A DNA stretch of 64,000 nt from Micromonospora sp. U21 (GCF_018070045.1 NZ_JAGPYK010000004.1:1-64000), one strand, 5' to 3'; counted from the stretch's first letter, positions 9,796 through 18,334 are shown. Numbers and translations are program-made. Notes: generated by a model not told the origin, from the letters alone.

Positions 9796-9834
9796 GGCGT
9801 GGTCGGGTCGGCGGGGCACCGGCCCGACCACGCC
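9796..9834. terminator. Bidirectional terminator between convergent genes
   Basis: Perfect 12-bp stem: GGCGTGGTCGGG at 9796-9807 with CCCGACCACGCC at 9823-9834, 15-nt loop, between the small membrane gene (+) and the ABC operon end (-). Confidence 0.7.
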
Positions 9835-9890
9835 GCCACCGCCCTCGCATGGCGCGGAGCGCGTAACCGCTGCGTGCGGAGACGTACACC

Positions 9891-10775
9891 TCACTGACCA
9901 GCCTGGTCCAGCACACCCCAGCGGCGCCGGATCGCCTTGTCCGCCGCGCCGAAGGCGGCATCCACGACCAGGCCGAGCACCAGAATGACGATCATGGTGG
10001 AGAGCAGCCAGGGCGCGTCGGACAGCTCGCGGGAGTAGGTGAGCTGGGCGCCGAGGGAGGTCTGCGAGATGCCGACCACGATCAGCTCACCAGCCATCAG
10101 GCTGCGCCACGAGAACGCCCAGCCCTGCTTGAGCCCGGCGACGATCGCCGGCAGCGCGGCCGGTGCGATCACGTACCGGTAGAGGTTGAGCCCTCGGGCG
10201 CCCAGGTTGCGGCCCGCGCGCAGGAGCAGCGGCGGCACGTAGTCCACACCGGAGATCACGCCGTTGGCGATGGACGGTGCCGCGCCGAGCACCACCACGA
10301 AGAAGATCGCCTTCTCGCTCAGCTCGAACAGCAGGATGGCCAGCGGGAACCAGGCGATCGACGGCATCGTCTGCAACGCGGTGATCATCGACCCGATGGC
10401 GGCCCGGAGCACCGTGGACCGGGCCACCGCCAGGCCGAGGAGCAGGCCGACCGCGACCGAGAAGACGTACCCGACGGCGGCCCGGCGCAGCGTGGTGAGC
10501 AGGCCCTCCCAGAGCTGTGGGCCCTGGGCCTGGGTCAGCAGCTCGCGGCCGACGACCAGCGGCCCCGGCAGCGAGTACGGCGGCTTCCAGCCCGACCAGA
10601 CCACCAACTGCCAGGCCGCGATGACGATGGCCAGCGCGGCCAGCTTGGGCCAGGTGGCCGCCCACACCCGGGTGCCCCCGGAGATCTCCTTCTCGCGGCC
10701 GGCGATCTCCAGCGCGTCCAGGCCGGAGATCTGTGCGTCGGTGCGCGCCGTGCTGGTGAGGGTGTCACTCGGCAT
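9891..10775 (-). CDS. ABC transporter permease (SsuC/TauC/NrtB type)
   Basis: Integral membrane subunit, 294 residues, of a nitrate/sulfonate/taurine-type importer. It has about six hydrophobic segments and a coupling loop near residues 195-215 (ARGLNLYRYVIAPAALPAI), typical of the BPD_transp_1 family. It is the last gene of a three-gene operon read on the minus strand, in the order binding protein, ATPase, permease. Its ATG overlaps the end of the ATPase gene by 11 nt, a sign of translational coupling. The exact substrate cannot be decided: aliphatic sulfonates, taurine and nitrate all use this family. Confidence 0.9.
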   Translation of the reverse strand: MPSDTLTSTARTDAQISGLDALEIAGREKEISGGTRVWAATWPKLAALAIVIAAWQLVVWSGWKPPYSLPGPLVVGRELLTQAQGPQLWEGLLTTLRRAAVGYVFSVAVGLLLGLAVARSTVLRAAIGSMITALQTMPSIAWFPLAILLFELSEKAIFFVVVLGAAPSIANGVISGVDYVPPLLLRAGRNLGARGLNLYRYVIAPAALPAIVAGLKQGWAFSWRSLMAGELIVVGISQTSLGAQLTYSRELSDAPWLLSTMIVILVLGLVVDAAFGAADKAIRRRWGVLDQAGQ

Positions 10776-11544
10776 GGCGGCCCACCTCCGTACGGAGCCG
10801 CTCGGTGACCTCGGCGGCGATGGCGGCGACCTCGGGGGAGTCGATCCGCCGCGGGCGCGGGATGTCCACCGTCGTGGAGTAGATGATCCGGCCGGGTCGG
10901 CTGGAAAGCAGGATGACCCGGTCGGCCAGCCGGGCCGCCTCGCGGACGTTGTGGGTCACGAAGAGCACCGAGAGCTTGCGCTCGGACCAGATCCGTTCCA
11001 GCTCGTCGTGCAGGATGTCCCGGGTCATCGCGTCGAGTGCGCCGAACGGTTCGTCCATCAGCAGCACCGGGGTGTCCAGGGCCAGCGTGCGGGCCAGCGC
11101 GACCCGCTGCCGCATTCCGCCGGAGAGCTCGTGCGGTCGCGTACGGCCGAAGTCGGCCAGGTGCACGGTGCGCAGCAGCTCCGCCACCCGCGCGCGCCGC
11201 TCGGCCCGGGGCAGCCCGCGCAGCTTCAACGGGACCTCCACGTTCCCGTCGACGGTCAGCCAGGGAAAGAGTGCCGGCTCCTGGAACATCAGGCCGGGGC
11301 TGGCGTCGCCGGCGAGGGCGATCTGCCCACCGTTGGGCCGGTCCAGCCCGGCGACCAGGTTGAGCAGGGTGCTCTTGCCGCAGCCGGAGGCACCGACCAG
11401 GCAGACGAACTCGCCCGGCGCCACGTCCAGGGACACGCCGTCCAGGGCCAGGACGGCGTTCGCCCCGCGTCCGTACACCTTGGTCACGTCGGAGAGCGCG
11501 ACCGCGGTGGTCGCGCTCCCCGGCGTCGTCGTGGTCGACGTCAC
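10765..11544 (-). CDS. ABC transporter ATP-binding protein (SsuB/TauB/NrtD type)
   Basis: Nucleotide-binding subunit, 259 residues. It shows Walker A GASGCGKST, a Q-loop (FQEPALFPWLTV), the signature LSGGMRQRVALAR, Walker B VLLMDEPFGALD and the H-loop FVTHNVREA, all intact. The GTG at 11544 overlaps the stop of the binding-protein gene as GTGA, so the two are probably translated together. FQEPALFPW and the wording after the signature are typical of the nitrate/sulfonate/taurine group. It energises the adjacent permease at the cytoplasmic membrane. Confidence 0.92.
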   Translation of the reverse strand: MTSTTTTPGSATTAVALSDVTKVYGRGANAVLALDGVSLDVAPGEFVCLVGASGCGKSTLLNLVAGLDRPNGGQIALAGDASPGLMFQEPALFPWLTVDGNVEVPLKLRGLPRAERRARVAELLRTVHLADFGRTRPHELSGGMRQRVALARTLALDTPVLLMDEPFGALDAMTRDILHDELERIWSERKLSVLFVTHNVREAARLADRVILLSSRPGRIIYSTTVDIPRPRRIDSPEVAAIAAEVTERLRTEVGRHAE

Positions 11545-12605
11545 GGCTGGACGACCTCGGGCTTGCCCTGGGCCCTGAGCGCGTTGTTCAGGTACGTCAG
11601 GTCGTACAGGCCCTTGAGGTCCACCGGGTCGGTCAGCTTCACCTCGACGGCGTGGTCGAGCCCGGCCTTGAGGGAGCCGGGAATCGGGTCGTTGGTGAAC
11701 TCCAAGGTCGGCCACGCCTGCTTGATCAGCTTCAGGTCCAGCGGCTTGCCGGTGATCTTGCCAATTGCCGCGGAGATGGTCTGCTGGGCCTCGTCCGGCC
11801 TGCTGTTGACGAACTCGTTCGCGGCCACCTGGCCGTCGACCAGCTTCTGCACCACGTCCGGGTGTGCCTTGAGGAACTTCGTGCTGACCAGCAGGTTCGT
11901 GATGACGAACTTCCTGTCCGGCCACAGGTCCCGCTCGTCGACCAGCACCTTGCCGCCGACGTTGACCAACCGGGACACGAACGGCTCGGGCACCCAGGCG
12001 GCGTCGATCGCGCCGCTGCTGAAGGTCTCCACCGTCTGGGCGTTCTCCTGCGGCACGATCTTGACGTCGCCGCCACCCTCCTTGGTGGTGGTCAGCCCCT
12101 GCCGCCTGAGCCAGTAGCGGACCGCCACGTCCTGGGTGTTGCCCAGCTGCGGGGTGGCGACCTTCCTGCCCTTCAGGTCCTGCGGGCCGTTGATGCCCGG
12201 CTTGACGACCAGCGCCACGCCACCGGAGGCGGCGCCGGAGACGACCCGGACCGCTGCGCCCCTGGACTTGGAGAACGCGTTCACGGTCGGGTTCGGGCCG
12301 ATGTAGGTGGCGTCCAGCGCACCGGAGAAGACCGCCTCGATGGCGGCCGGGCCGGCGTTGAACGTCTTCGGGTCCAGCTTCACGTTGGCGCCGAGCTTCT
12401 CGGCGAAGATGCCCTTCTCCACACCGACGACCGCCGGCGCGTGGGTGATGTTGGGGAAGTAGCCGAGGCGCAGCGTCACCGGGCCGGAGCTGCCGCCGGC
12501 GGCCTCGCTGTCGTCGCCGCACGCGGCGGTGCTGCCCAGGGTCGCCGCGCCGACCACGGCGAGGGTGGCCAGGGTGACCAACCGGCGCAGGTGGAGCCGT
12601 CTCAT
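11541..12605 (-). CDS. Substrate-binding lipoprotein of a sulfonate/nitrate-type ABC importer
   Basis: A 354-residue extracellular binding protein with a lipoprotein signal: basic start MRRLHLRRL, hydrophobic core, then a lipobox ending AAC near residue 29. The mature part matches the SsuA/NMT1-like fold (LRLGYFPNITHAPAVVGVEKG, then YIGPNPTVNAF). It is the first gene of the operon, so its own upstream region carries the promoter and an inverted-repeat operator. The likely cargo is a small organosulfur or nitrogen compound; sulfur is favoured by family trends only. Confidence 0.88.
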   Translation of the reverse strand: MRRLHLRRLVTLATLAVVGAATLGSTAACGDDSEAAGGSSGPVTLRLGYFPNITHAPAVVGVEKGIFAEKLGANVKLDPKTFNAGPAAIEAVFSGALDATYIGPNPTVNAFSKSRGAAVRVVSGAASGGVALVVKPGINGPQDLKGRKVATPQLGNTQDVAVRYWLRRQGLTTTKEGGGDVKIVPQENAQTVETFSSGAIDAAWVPEPFVSRLVNVGGKVLVDERDLWPDRKFVITNLLVSTKFLKAHPDVVQKLVDGQVAANEFVNSRPDEAQQTISAAIGKITGKPLDLKLIKQAWPTLEFTNDPIPGSLKAGLDHAVEVKLTDPVDLKGLYDLTYLNNALRAQGKPEVVQP

Positions 12606-12625
12606 CGTCCATCCAATCCGCAGTA

Positions 12626-12674
12626 TTCCTACTTACTTGGTAGGAAGAGTGGGGCAGGTCGGATGCAGCGTCAA
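12626..12674 (-). promoter_or_regulatory. Promoter and operator of the ABC importer operon
   Basis: On the minus strand TTGACG (12669-12674) and CACTCT (12646-12651) are spaced 17 nt. A perfect 7-bp inverted repeat, TTCCTAC (12626-12632) and GTAGGAA (12640-12646), sits over the expected start point. This layout fits a repressor site. The regulator is not in the neighbourhood; a sulfur- or nitrogen-status repressor is a guess. Confidence 0.5.
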
Positions 12675-12766
12675 GGCTCATCCACATGCCGGGACGTCGT
12701 GCCCCGGTGGCCGACCCGGTGGCGGCGGCTCCGCGGAGGTCGCCGTTGGTGGAGGTGCCGACGCGC

Positions 12767-12772
12767 TAGGGT
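12767..12772 (+). promoter_or_regulatory. -10 element for a leaderless M16 protease mRNA
   Basis: TAGGGT ends 7 nt before the GTG at 12780 and there is no ribosome site, so transcription should start at the first codon. TTGGTG at 12746-12751 is a poor, closely spaced -35. Confidence 0.5.
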
Positions 12773-12779
12773 CGATCCC

Positions 12780-14090
12780 GTGGCGGCGCGGAGATCCAGA
12801 ATTCCAGCGACGAAGTACCCGGTCGAGCGGTTCACCCTCGACAACGGCCTGCGGGTGGTGCTCACCCCCGACCGTAGTGCCCCGGTGATCGGGGTGGCGG
12901 TGGTCTACGACGTCGGCATCCGTTCCGAGCCGGAGGGGCGCACCGGCTTCGCCCACCTCTTCGAGCACCTGATGTTCCAGGGCTCGGAGAACCTGGAGAA
13001 GCTGGCCCACTTCCGGCACGTGCAGGGCGCGGGCGGCACCTTCAACGGCTCCACCCACCTGGACTACACCGACTACTTCGAAACGCTGCCGAGCAACGCG
13101 CTGGAACGCGCGCTGTTCCTGGAGGCGGACCGGATGCGCGGCCCCCGGCTGACCGAGGAGAACCTGCGTAACCAGGTCGACGTGGTCAAGGAGGAGATCC
13201 GGGTCAACGTGCTCAACCGGCCGTACGGTGGCTTCCCCTGGCTGACCCTGCCGCCGGTCATGTTCGACACCTTCCCGAACGCGCACGACGGCTACGGCTC
13301 CTTCGACGACCTGGAGTCGGCGACCGTCGCCGACGCTGCGGACTTCTTCCGCCGCTACTACGCCAGCGGCAACGCGGTGCTGGCCGTCAGCGGCGACATC
13401 GACGTGGCGGAGGCGACCGAGCTTGTCACCCGCCACTTCGGTGACGTGCCGGCCCGCCCGGCGCCACGGCGGCCCGCCTTCACCGAGCCCGACCTGACCG
13501 CCGAGCGGCGCACCTCGTACACCGACGCGCTGGCGCCGCTGCCGGCGGTGGCCGGCGCCTGGCGGGTGCCCGACCCGGTCACCGACTTCGCCGCCTACCT
13601 GCCGTACGTGGTGCTGGCCGAGGTGCTCACCGACGGCGACGCGTCGCGGCTCGTCGAGCGGCTGGTCCAGCGCGACCGGACGGTGACCAGCCTCGGCGGG
13701 TACCTCGGCTTCATGGGTGACCCGTTCGACGTGCGTGACCCGACGGCGCTGCTGCTCCAGGCGCACCTGCCGCCCGGTGGCGACGTGGACAAGGTGCTGC
13801 GCACCATGGACGAGGAACTGGACCGGCTGGCCACCGACGGGCTGACCGAGGGGGAGCTGGCCCGGACCCAGGCCCGGATGGCGACCCACCTGCTGCGGGA
13901 CACCGACGCGGTGCTCGGCCGGGCGCTGCGGATGGCGGTGCTGGAACAGCAACGCGGCGAGCCGGGCCTGCTCAACGATCTGCCCCGGCTGGTCGGCGAG
14001 GTCACCGAGGAGCAGGTGCGATCCGCCGCCGCCACCCTGCGCCCGGAGCGGCGCGCCGCCGTCGAGGTCATCGCCGGAGGTGCCCGATGA
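12780..14090 (+). CDS. M16 family zinc metallopeptidase, catalytic subunit
   Basis: Pitrilysin/processing-peptidase-like protein of 436 residues. The inverted zinc motif HLFEH spans residues 59-63 (His59 and His63 as ligands, Glu62 catalytic), and a downstream KEEIRVN segment offers the third ligand. The second half is the non-catalytic M16_C repeat. It overlaps the next gene by 4 nt (ATGA); that partner lacks the zinc motif but has the substrate-binding Arg/Tyr segment. This matches two-chain M16 enzymes where one chain is catalytic. No signal peptide is visible, so it is probably cytoplasmic. The GTG at 12780 fits a leaderless start. Confidence 0.9.
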   Translation: MAARRSRIPATKYPVERFTLDNGLRVVLTPDRSAPVIGVAVVYDVGIRSEPEGRTGFAHLFEHLMFQGSENLEKLAHFRHVQGAGGTFNGSTHLDYTDYFETLPSNALERALFLEADRMRGPRLTEENLRNQVDVVKEEIRVNVLNRPYGGFPWLTLPPVMFDTFPNAHDGYGSFDDLESATVADAADFFRRYYASGNAVLAVSGDIDVAEATELVTRHFGDVPARPAPRRPAFTEPDLTAERRTSYTDALAPLPAVAGAWRVPDPVTDFAAYLPYVVLAEVLTDGDASRLVERLVQRDRTVTSLGGYLGFMGDPFDVRDPTALLLQAHLPPGGDVDKVLRTMDEELDRLATDGLTEGELARTQARMATHLLRDTDAVLGRALRMAVLEQQRGEPGLLNDLPRLVGEVTEEQVRSAAATLRPERRAAVEVIAGGAR

Positions 14091-15430
14091 CCACCACCGT
14101 CCCCACCGGCCCCCGCACGCTGCCCCCGCTCGGCCCCACCCGCAAGCTCAAGGTGCCCAAGCAGGCCGAACGCACGCTGCGCAACGGCCTCACCGTGATC
14201 GCCGTACGCCGGCCCGCAGTGCCCCTGGTCGAGCTGCGGCTCTGGGTCCCGTTCGGGCGGGCGCACCTGGCCCGCGGCGCCATGCTCTCGCAGACCATGC
14301 TCTCCGGCACCGAGTCGATGACCAGCGTGCAGATCGCCGCCGAGCTGCAGAAGGTGGGCGGCGGGCTCTCGGCCGGCGTCGACCCGGACCGGCTGATGCT
14401 CTCCGGCGCCGGCCTGGTCACCGGCCTGGACCGGATGCTGGAGTTGCTGGCCGAGGTGCTGACCGGGGCCAGCTACCCCAGCGACGACGTGGCCACCGAG
14501 CGGGACCGGCTGGTCGACCGGATCCAGGTGGCGCAGAGTCAACCGGCGCACCTGGCCCGGGAAGCGCTGCTGAAGCGGATCTACGGCCGCCACCCGTACG
14601 CGACGCAGACCCCGGAGCCCGGCCAGATCCGCGCCGTCCGGCCGGCAGCGCTGCGCACCCTGCACGCCGAGCGTGTGCATCCGGCCGGCGCGCAATTGGT
14701 GCTGGTCGGCGACGTGCAGCCGGAGAAGGCCCTGGACGCCGCCGAGCGGGCGCTCGGCGGCTGGGCCGGCGCCGGGCGCGTCGCCGAGCTACCGGGCACC
14801 CCGCCGCTGGAGCCGGGGCCGCTGCTGCTCGTCGACCGACCGGGCTCGGTCCAGTCCTCGTTGCGGATCGCGCTGCCGGCCGTGCCGCGCACGGATCCCG
14901 ACCACGCGCCGCTGCAACTGGCCAACCTGATCTTCGGTGGCTACTTCTCCTCCCGCTGGGTGGAGAACATCCGCGAGGACAAGGGCTACACGTACGGCCC
15001 GCACTCGGTGATCGAGCACTCGGTGGCCGGGTCGGTGCTGGTCGCCGCCGCCGAGGTGGCCACCGAGGTCACCGGCCCGGCGTTGCTGGAGACGACGTAC
15101 GAGCTGGGCCGGCTGGCGTCGCTGCCGCCGAAGCCCGAGGAGCTGGAGCAGGCCCGCCAGTACGCCCTCGGCACTCTCCAGCTCGGCATGTCCACCCAGG
15201 CCGGGCTGGCCGCGTTGACCAGCGCGTACGCCGGCAACGGCCTGCGCCTGGACTTCCTCGCCGAGTACGCGGTCCGGCTGGCGAAGGCGACCACCGACGA
15301 CGTCGCGCGGGTGGCGGCCCACTACCTCGCGCCGGCCCGGGCGGCGGTCGTGGTGCTCGGCGACGCCGAGCGGGTCAGCCCGGGGTTGGCCGCGCTGACC
15401 GCGGTTCGGACCGAGCCGGTGCAGCGGTGA
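14087..15430 (+). CDS. M16 family peptidase-like protein, non-catalytic partner
   Basis: A 447-residue M16 protein without the HxxEH zinc motif in its N-terminal half. It keeps the C-terminal segment ENIREDKGYTYG that supplies the Arg/Tyr pair used by M16 partners to hold substrate. It overlaps the catalytic gene by 4 nt and presumably forms a heterodimer with it, as in mitochondrial processing peptidase and bacterial two-chain M16 proteases (family knowledge). The pair is widespread in actinomycetes; the physiological substrate is unknown. Confidence 0.9.
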   Translation: MTTTVPTGPRTLPPLGPTRKLKVPKQAERTLRNGLTVIAVRRPAVPLVELRLWVPFGRAHLARGAMLSQTMLSGTESMTSVQIAAELQKVGGGLSAGVDPDRLMLSGAGLVTGLDRMLELLAEVLTGASYPSDDVATERDRLVDRIQVAQSQPAHLAREALLKRIYGRHPYATQTPEPGQIRAVRPAALRTLHAERVHPAGAQLVLVGDVQPEKALDAAERALGGWAGAGRVAELPGTPPLEPGPLLLVDRPGSVQSSLRIALPAVPRTDPDHAPLQLANLIFGGYFSSRWVENIREDKGYTYGPHSVIEHSVAGSVLVAAAEVATEVTGPALLETTYELGRLASLPPKPEELEQARQYALGTLQLGMSTQAGLAALTSAYAGNGLRLDFLAEYAVRLAKATTDDVARVAAHYLAPARAAVVVLGDAERVSPGLAALTAVRTEPVQR

Positions 15431-15464
15431 GCCGGAGGCCCGCGCCGGCTGCGGAGGGCGCGGC

Positions 15465-16424
15465 GTGAGTGGGGAGATGGCGCCACCGCTGGCCCGGTCC
15501 ACGCTGGACCGGGCCGCGCACCGGCGGGGCGATGCGCAGTGGCTGACCGAGGCGTGGATGCGCGCCCGGGTGCTGCTGCTCGACTCGACCGACGAGGGGC
15601 GGACGCTGGCGCGTACCGACGCGGCACCTCCGGCGCTGGTGCTGTTCGGGGCGGCGGACGTGCCGGCCGGGTCGGAGTCGATCGCGATGTTCCTCGGTGT
15701 CGAACCGGACGGGGTGCCGGTCTTCGCGGTCGACACGCCGCTGCCGGTGCTGCCGGGCACCCGGGCGGTCAACCTGCGCGAGGTGGGCCACCTGCTCGGC
15801 GACCGGGAGGCCGGCATATTCACCACCGCGTTGGCACTGGTCAACTGGCACACCCGGCACGGCTACTCGGCGGCCACCGGAGCGCCGACCGTGATGGACG
15901 AGGCCGGTTGGTCCCGGGTGGACCGCAACGGCGGGCGGATCTGGCCGCGCACCGACCCGGCGATGATCGTTCTGGTGCACGACGGCGTCGACGGCCCGGA
16001 CGGGCGCTGCCTGCTCGGCAACAACGCCGGCTGGCCGGGGACCCCGGGCGGCCGGCGCTACTCCTGCCTGGCCGGCTACGTGGAGCCGGGGGAGTCGGCG
16101 GAGGCCGCCGTGCTGCGCGAGGTCCGCGAGGAGGTGGGTATCGGGGTCGAGCGGGTCCGGTACGCGGGCAGCCAGGCGTGGCCGTTCCCCGGCTCGCTGA
16201 TGCTGGGCTTCCTGGCCACCGCCGACCCGACCGATCCGGTGGAGGTCGACCCGTCCGAGATCGCGTACGCCCGCTGGTTCACCCGGCGGGAGATCGGGGC
16301 GGCGCTGGCCGGGAGGACCGTGGACGTGGGCGACGGGGCCCAGCTGATCCTGCCGCCGCCGTCGTCGATCGCGCTGTTCCTCATCCACCGCTGGCTCGAC
16401 GGCTGGGTGGACGCCGACCGGTGA
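15465..16424 (+). CDS. nudC: NAD+ diphosphatase (NudC-type Nudix hydrolase)
   Basis: Cleaves NAD(H) to NMN(H) and AMP and, in characterised homologues, removes NAD caps from RNA. The Nudix box spans residues 204-226 (GYVEPGESAEAA, then REVREEVGI), with the catalytic glutamates present. The family signature SQPWPFP appears as SQAWPFP. The zinc-ribbon cysteines of E. coli NudC are absent: the equivalent region reads HGYSAATGAPT and RVDRNGGR. The GTG at 15465 has a GGAGGG site 6 nt upstream; ATG 15477 is an alternative. Its position between adnAB and mrx1/uvrD2 matches Rv3199c of M. tuberculosis. A terminator follows at once. Confidence 0.9.
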   Translation: MSGEMAPPLARSTLDRAAHRRGDAQWLTEAWMRARVLLLDSTDEGRTLARTDAAPPALVLFGAADVPAGSESIAMFLGVEPDGVPVFAVDTPLPVLPGTRAVNLREVGHLLGDREAGIFTTALALVNWHTRHGYSAATGAPTVMDEAGWSRVDRNGGRIWPRTDPAMIVLVHDGVDGPDGRCLLGNNAGWPGTPGGRRYSCLAGYVEPGESAEAAVLREVREEVGIGVERVRYAGSQAWPFPGSLMLGFLATADPTDPVEVDPSEIAYARWFTRREIGAALAGRTVDVGDGAQLILPPPSSIALFLIHRWLDGWVDADR

Positions 16425-16430
16425 GCACGG

Positions 16431-16474
16431 TCCCGGCCCGTGGCCGCCGTTGCCGCGGCGGTCACGGGCCGGGA
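16431..16474. terminator. Intrinsic terminator after nudC
   Basis: TCCCGGCCCGTG (16431-16442) pairs with CACGGGCCGGGA (16463-16474), and an inner CCGCCG/CGGCGG pair extends the stem. It starts 7 nt after the nudC stop. Confidence 0.75.
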
Positions 16475-16549
16475 ACACGGGCCGTCGTGGTCGGCTGGGG
16501 CGAAAACGCGGCGGGGGAGCCGGTCCGACCACGACGGACGTCTCGTGGG

Positions 16550-16825
16550 TCAGGTGACGGTGCGGCCGGGTCTGTGCCGGAACGCGGGTCGGGCTTCGCT
16601 CAGCGGCAGGACCTTGACCCGTTGCTTGCCGGCGCGGACCGCACCGACCGTGGCGAGTGCCCGGGCGAGCAGCAGCGCGGCGTCCCGGTCCTCGGCGTGC
16701 ACGATCTGCCGGCGCGGCTCGGGGGCAGTCGTTTCGTCGCGGAGTCGATGGCCGTCCGCCCAGGCGGCGGCGATGTCCCCGTCGGCGACGGCGCGGATGT
16801 CGGTGCGAACGATCAGGAACCGCAT
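16550..16825 (-). CDS. Conserved-looking small protein, unknown function
   Basis: A 91-residue, Arg/Ala-rich soluble protein starting MRFLIVRTDIRAVADGDIAAAW. I do not recognise the family. The ATG has GGAG 8 nt upstream. A promoter (TTGCTG-N16-TAACAT) and a 13-bp palindrome lie upstream on the same strand, which supports a real, regulated, single gene. The AEDRDAALLLARAL segment is a likely helix. No membrane segment or metal motif is visible. Confidence 0.6.
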   Translation of the reverse strand: MRFLIVRTDIRAVADGDIAAAWADGHRLRDETTAPEPRRQIVHAEDRDAALLLARALATVGAVRAGKQRVKVLPLSEARPAFRHRPGRTVT

Positions 16826-16861
16826 GAGGGTCTCCGGATGAACCGCGACGGATGAGCCAGT

Positions 16862-16916
16862 GTGGAAGTTCCACGTATCTCGATGGCCATGTTACGCCGC
16901 GTGTTCGTCCCAGCAA
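16862..16916 (-). promoter_or_regulatory. Promoter and palindromic operator for the 91-residue protein
   Basis: On the minus strand TTGCTG (16911-16916) and TAACAT (16889-16894) are 16 nt apart. The odd palindrome GTGGAAGTTCCAC (16862-16874) falls between the expected start point and the gene, a common repressor position. Confidence 0.45.
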
Positions 16917-16992
16917 CTGAAACGCGCCTATTGGTTTTGAGCCTCGTCCGATCGGCGGATGGCTGCTCAGCGGGGTCGGCGGTGGGTAACGC

Positions 16993-17027
16993 GACGGGGC
17001 CGCCGGCAGCGCGCCGACGGCCCCGTC
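16993..17027 (-). terminator. Terminator after the DUF397/XRE pair
   Basis: GACGGGGCCG (16993-17002) pairs perfectly with CGGCCCCGTC (17018-17027), 13 nt beyond the DUF397 stop on the minus strand. Confidence 0.7.
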
Positions 17028-17039
17028 CCGGTCACCGGA

Positions 17040-17279
17040 TCAGTTCAGATCGAACTGGCCCTTCTTCGCTCCGGCGATGAAGCCGAGCCAACCCGCCCGG
17101 TTGAACAGCAGCACCGGGCCACCCCGGTCCTTGCTGTCGCGCAGAGCGACCGCCGATGGGCCGGTGCCCAGCGGAGCGACCTCCACGCAGTTGGAGGTCT
17201 GGCTGCGCGTGCTGGTACGCCACGGGGCGTCCGACAGCCGGTGAGCGGGGACGGACGGCGTGTTGCGGATGTCGTTCAT
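17040..17279 (-). CDS. DUF397 domain-containing protein
   Basis: A 79-residue DUF397 protein with the family pattern WRTSTRSQTSNCVEVA, then VALRDSKD and a terminal WLGFIAGAKKGQFD. Such proteins accompany XRE/DUF5753 regulators throughout actinomycetes and are thought to act with them in a toxin-antitoxin-like or sigma-like switch (partly inferred in the literature). The XRE gene lies 74 nt upstream on the same strand. The ATG has an AGGAG site. A terminator follows. Confidence 0.9.
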   Translation of the reverse strand: MNDIRNTPSVPAHRLSDAPWRTSTRSQTSNCVEVAPLGTGPSAVALRDSKDRGGPVLLFNRAGWLGFIAGAKKGQFDLN

Positions 17280-17353
17280 GGTTCTGCTCCTGATGTGAAC
17301 CGCTCCGATGGGACGAGTGGTGCCGCACGCCCCGACGGAGGGTCCCCCGTGGA

Positions 17354-18334
17354 TCACCGTTCCGTCAGCCGCCCCGAGGCCCGGCGGCGTTGGGTCGGCG
17401 CCGTTGCCGGCCCGAACGCCACTGTGGAAGGGGGCGCCGCCTCGGTCGGCCGTCCCGTCGCCTCGATCAGCCAGGAGAGGGTGTCCGAGGCGGTAAGTGC
17501 CGCCGTGCATAGCCACTCGAACACCACTTTATAGCGATTTAGTGCGATTGCCTCGGTCGACATGACGTCGGTGAACCCCCCTTCGATGGCCAGCGTCTCC
17601 GGATCGAGCGGATCGGCGAACCGGTAGAGGGAGAACGCGGTCGGCGGAAGGTACCAATTGCCGATCTGGGTGTCCCGCAGCAGCACGTGCAGCGTCACGT
17701 TGGGCAGCAGGGCCAGCTCGCAGAGCTGGCGAAGTTGCTCGTGCAGCACCTCGGGCGGGCCGGCCCGGCGGCCGAGGGCCGCCTCCTCCAACACGGCCGT
17801 GTAGCGGGGCGCGTCGGGCTCCCGGGTGAGCAGCGTCTGGCGGGCCAGCCGTGCCTGGACCTCGGTCTCGGGCTCCTCACCGGGCTCCGGTTCACCGGCG
17901 CCCTCGGCCACCTGACGGGCCGAGACGATCCGTACCTGGGCGTACCCGGGGGTCTGCAACAGCCCCGGCACCAGCACCGGGTTGTACTCGGAGATCTCCG
18001 CGCAGCCCGCCTCCAGCTCGGCCCAACTGCGCTGTTGCTGAGTCATCACCGGGAAGTTCTTCAACCAGCCCCGCATGTCACCGGCCTCGCTGGTGATCCC
18101 GAGCAACTCCTCGTGCAGTGCCGCGTCGGCGCCGTAGAGGTCGAGCAGAACCCCCACGTCCTGCGGGTCGGGCCGGCTGCGGCCGTTCTCCAGCCGGGAC
18201 AGTTTCGACGCGGAGGCCCAGCCGATCCGCTCGATGACCTGATCCCCGGTGAGGCCCGCGGCCTCGCGCAGGCGGCGCAACTCTGTGCCCAACCGGCGAC
18301 GACGCAGTATCGGGCTGGGTGCGGCAGGAGGCAC
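17354..18334 (-). CDS. XRE-family transcriptional regulator with DUF5753 domain
   Basis: A 326-residue DNA-binding protein. An N-terminal helix-turn-helix (LGTELRRLREAAGLTGDQV, then KLSRLENGRSRPDPQDV, about residues 14-60) is followed by a DUF5753 ligand/partner domain with PGLLQTPGYAQ. This architecture is the usual partner of the DUF397 protein that follows. The GTG at 18334 is supported by a GAGGA site 4 nt upstream. A short Thr/Ser-rich tail ends in RRRASGRLTER. The target genes are unknown; the divergent MFS carrier is a possible neighbour target. Confidence 0.88.
   Translation of the reverse strand: MPPAAPSPILRRRRLGTELRRLREAAGLTGDQVIERIGWASASKLSRLENGRSRPDPQDVGVLLDLYGADAALHEELLGITSEAGDMRGWLKNFPVMTQQQRSWAELEAGCAEISEYNPVLVPGLLQTPGYAQVRIVSARQVAEGAGEPEPGEEPETEVQARLARQTLLTREPDAPRYTAVLEEAALGRRAGPPEVLHEQLRQLCELALLPNVTLHVLLRDTQIGNWYLPPTAFSLYRFADPLDPETLAIEGGFTDVMSTEAIALNRYKVVFEWLCTAALTASDTLSWLIEATGRPTEAAPPSTVAFGPATAPTQRRRASGRLTER

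Noticed and set aside
15465..16424. nudC as a pseudogene because its cysteines are missing
   Set aside because: The frame is intact, the Nudix box is complete and the context is conserved; loss of the zinc ribbon is probably lineage-specific.
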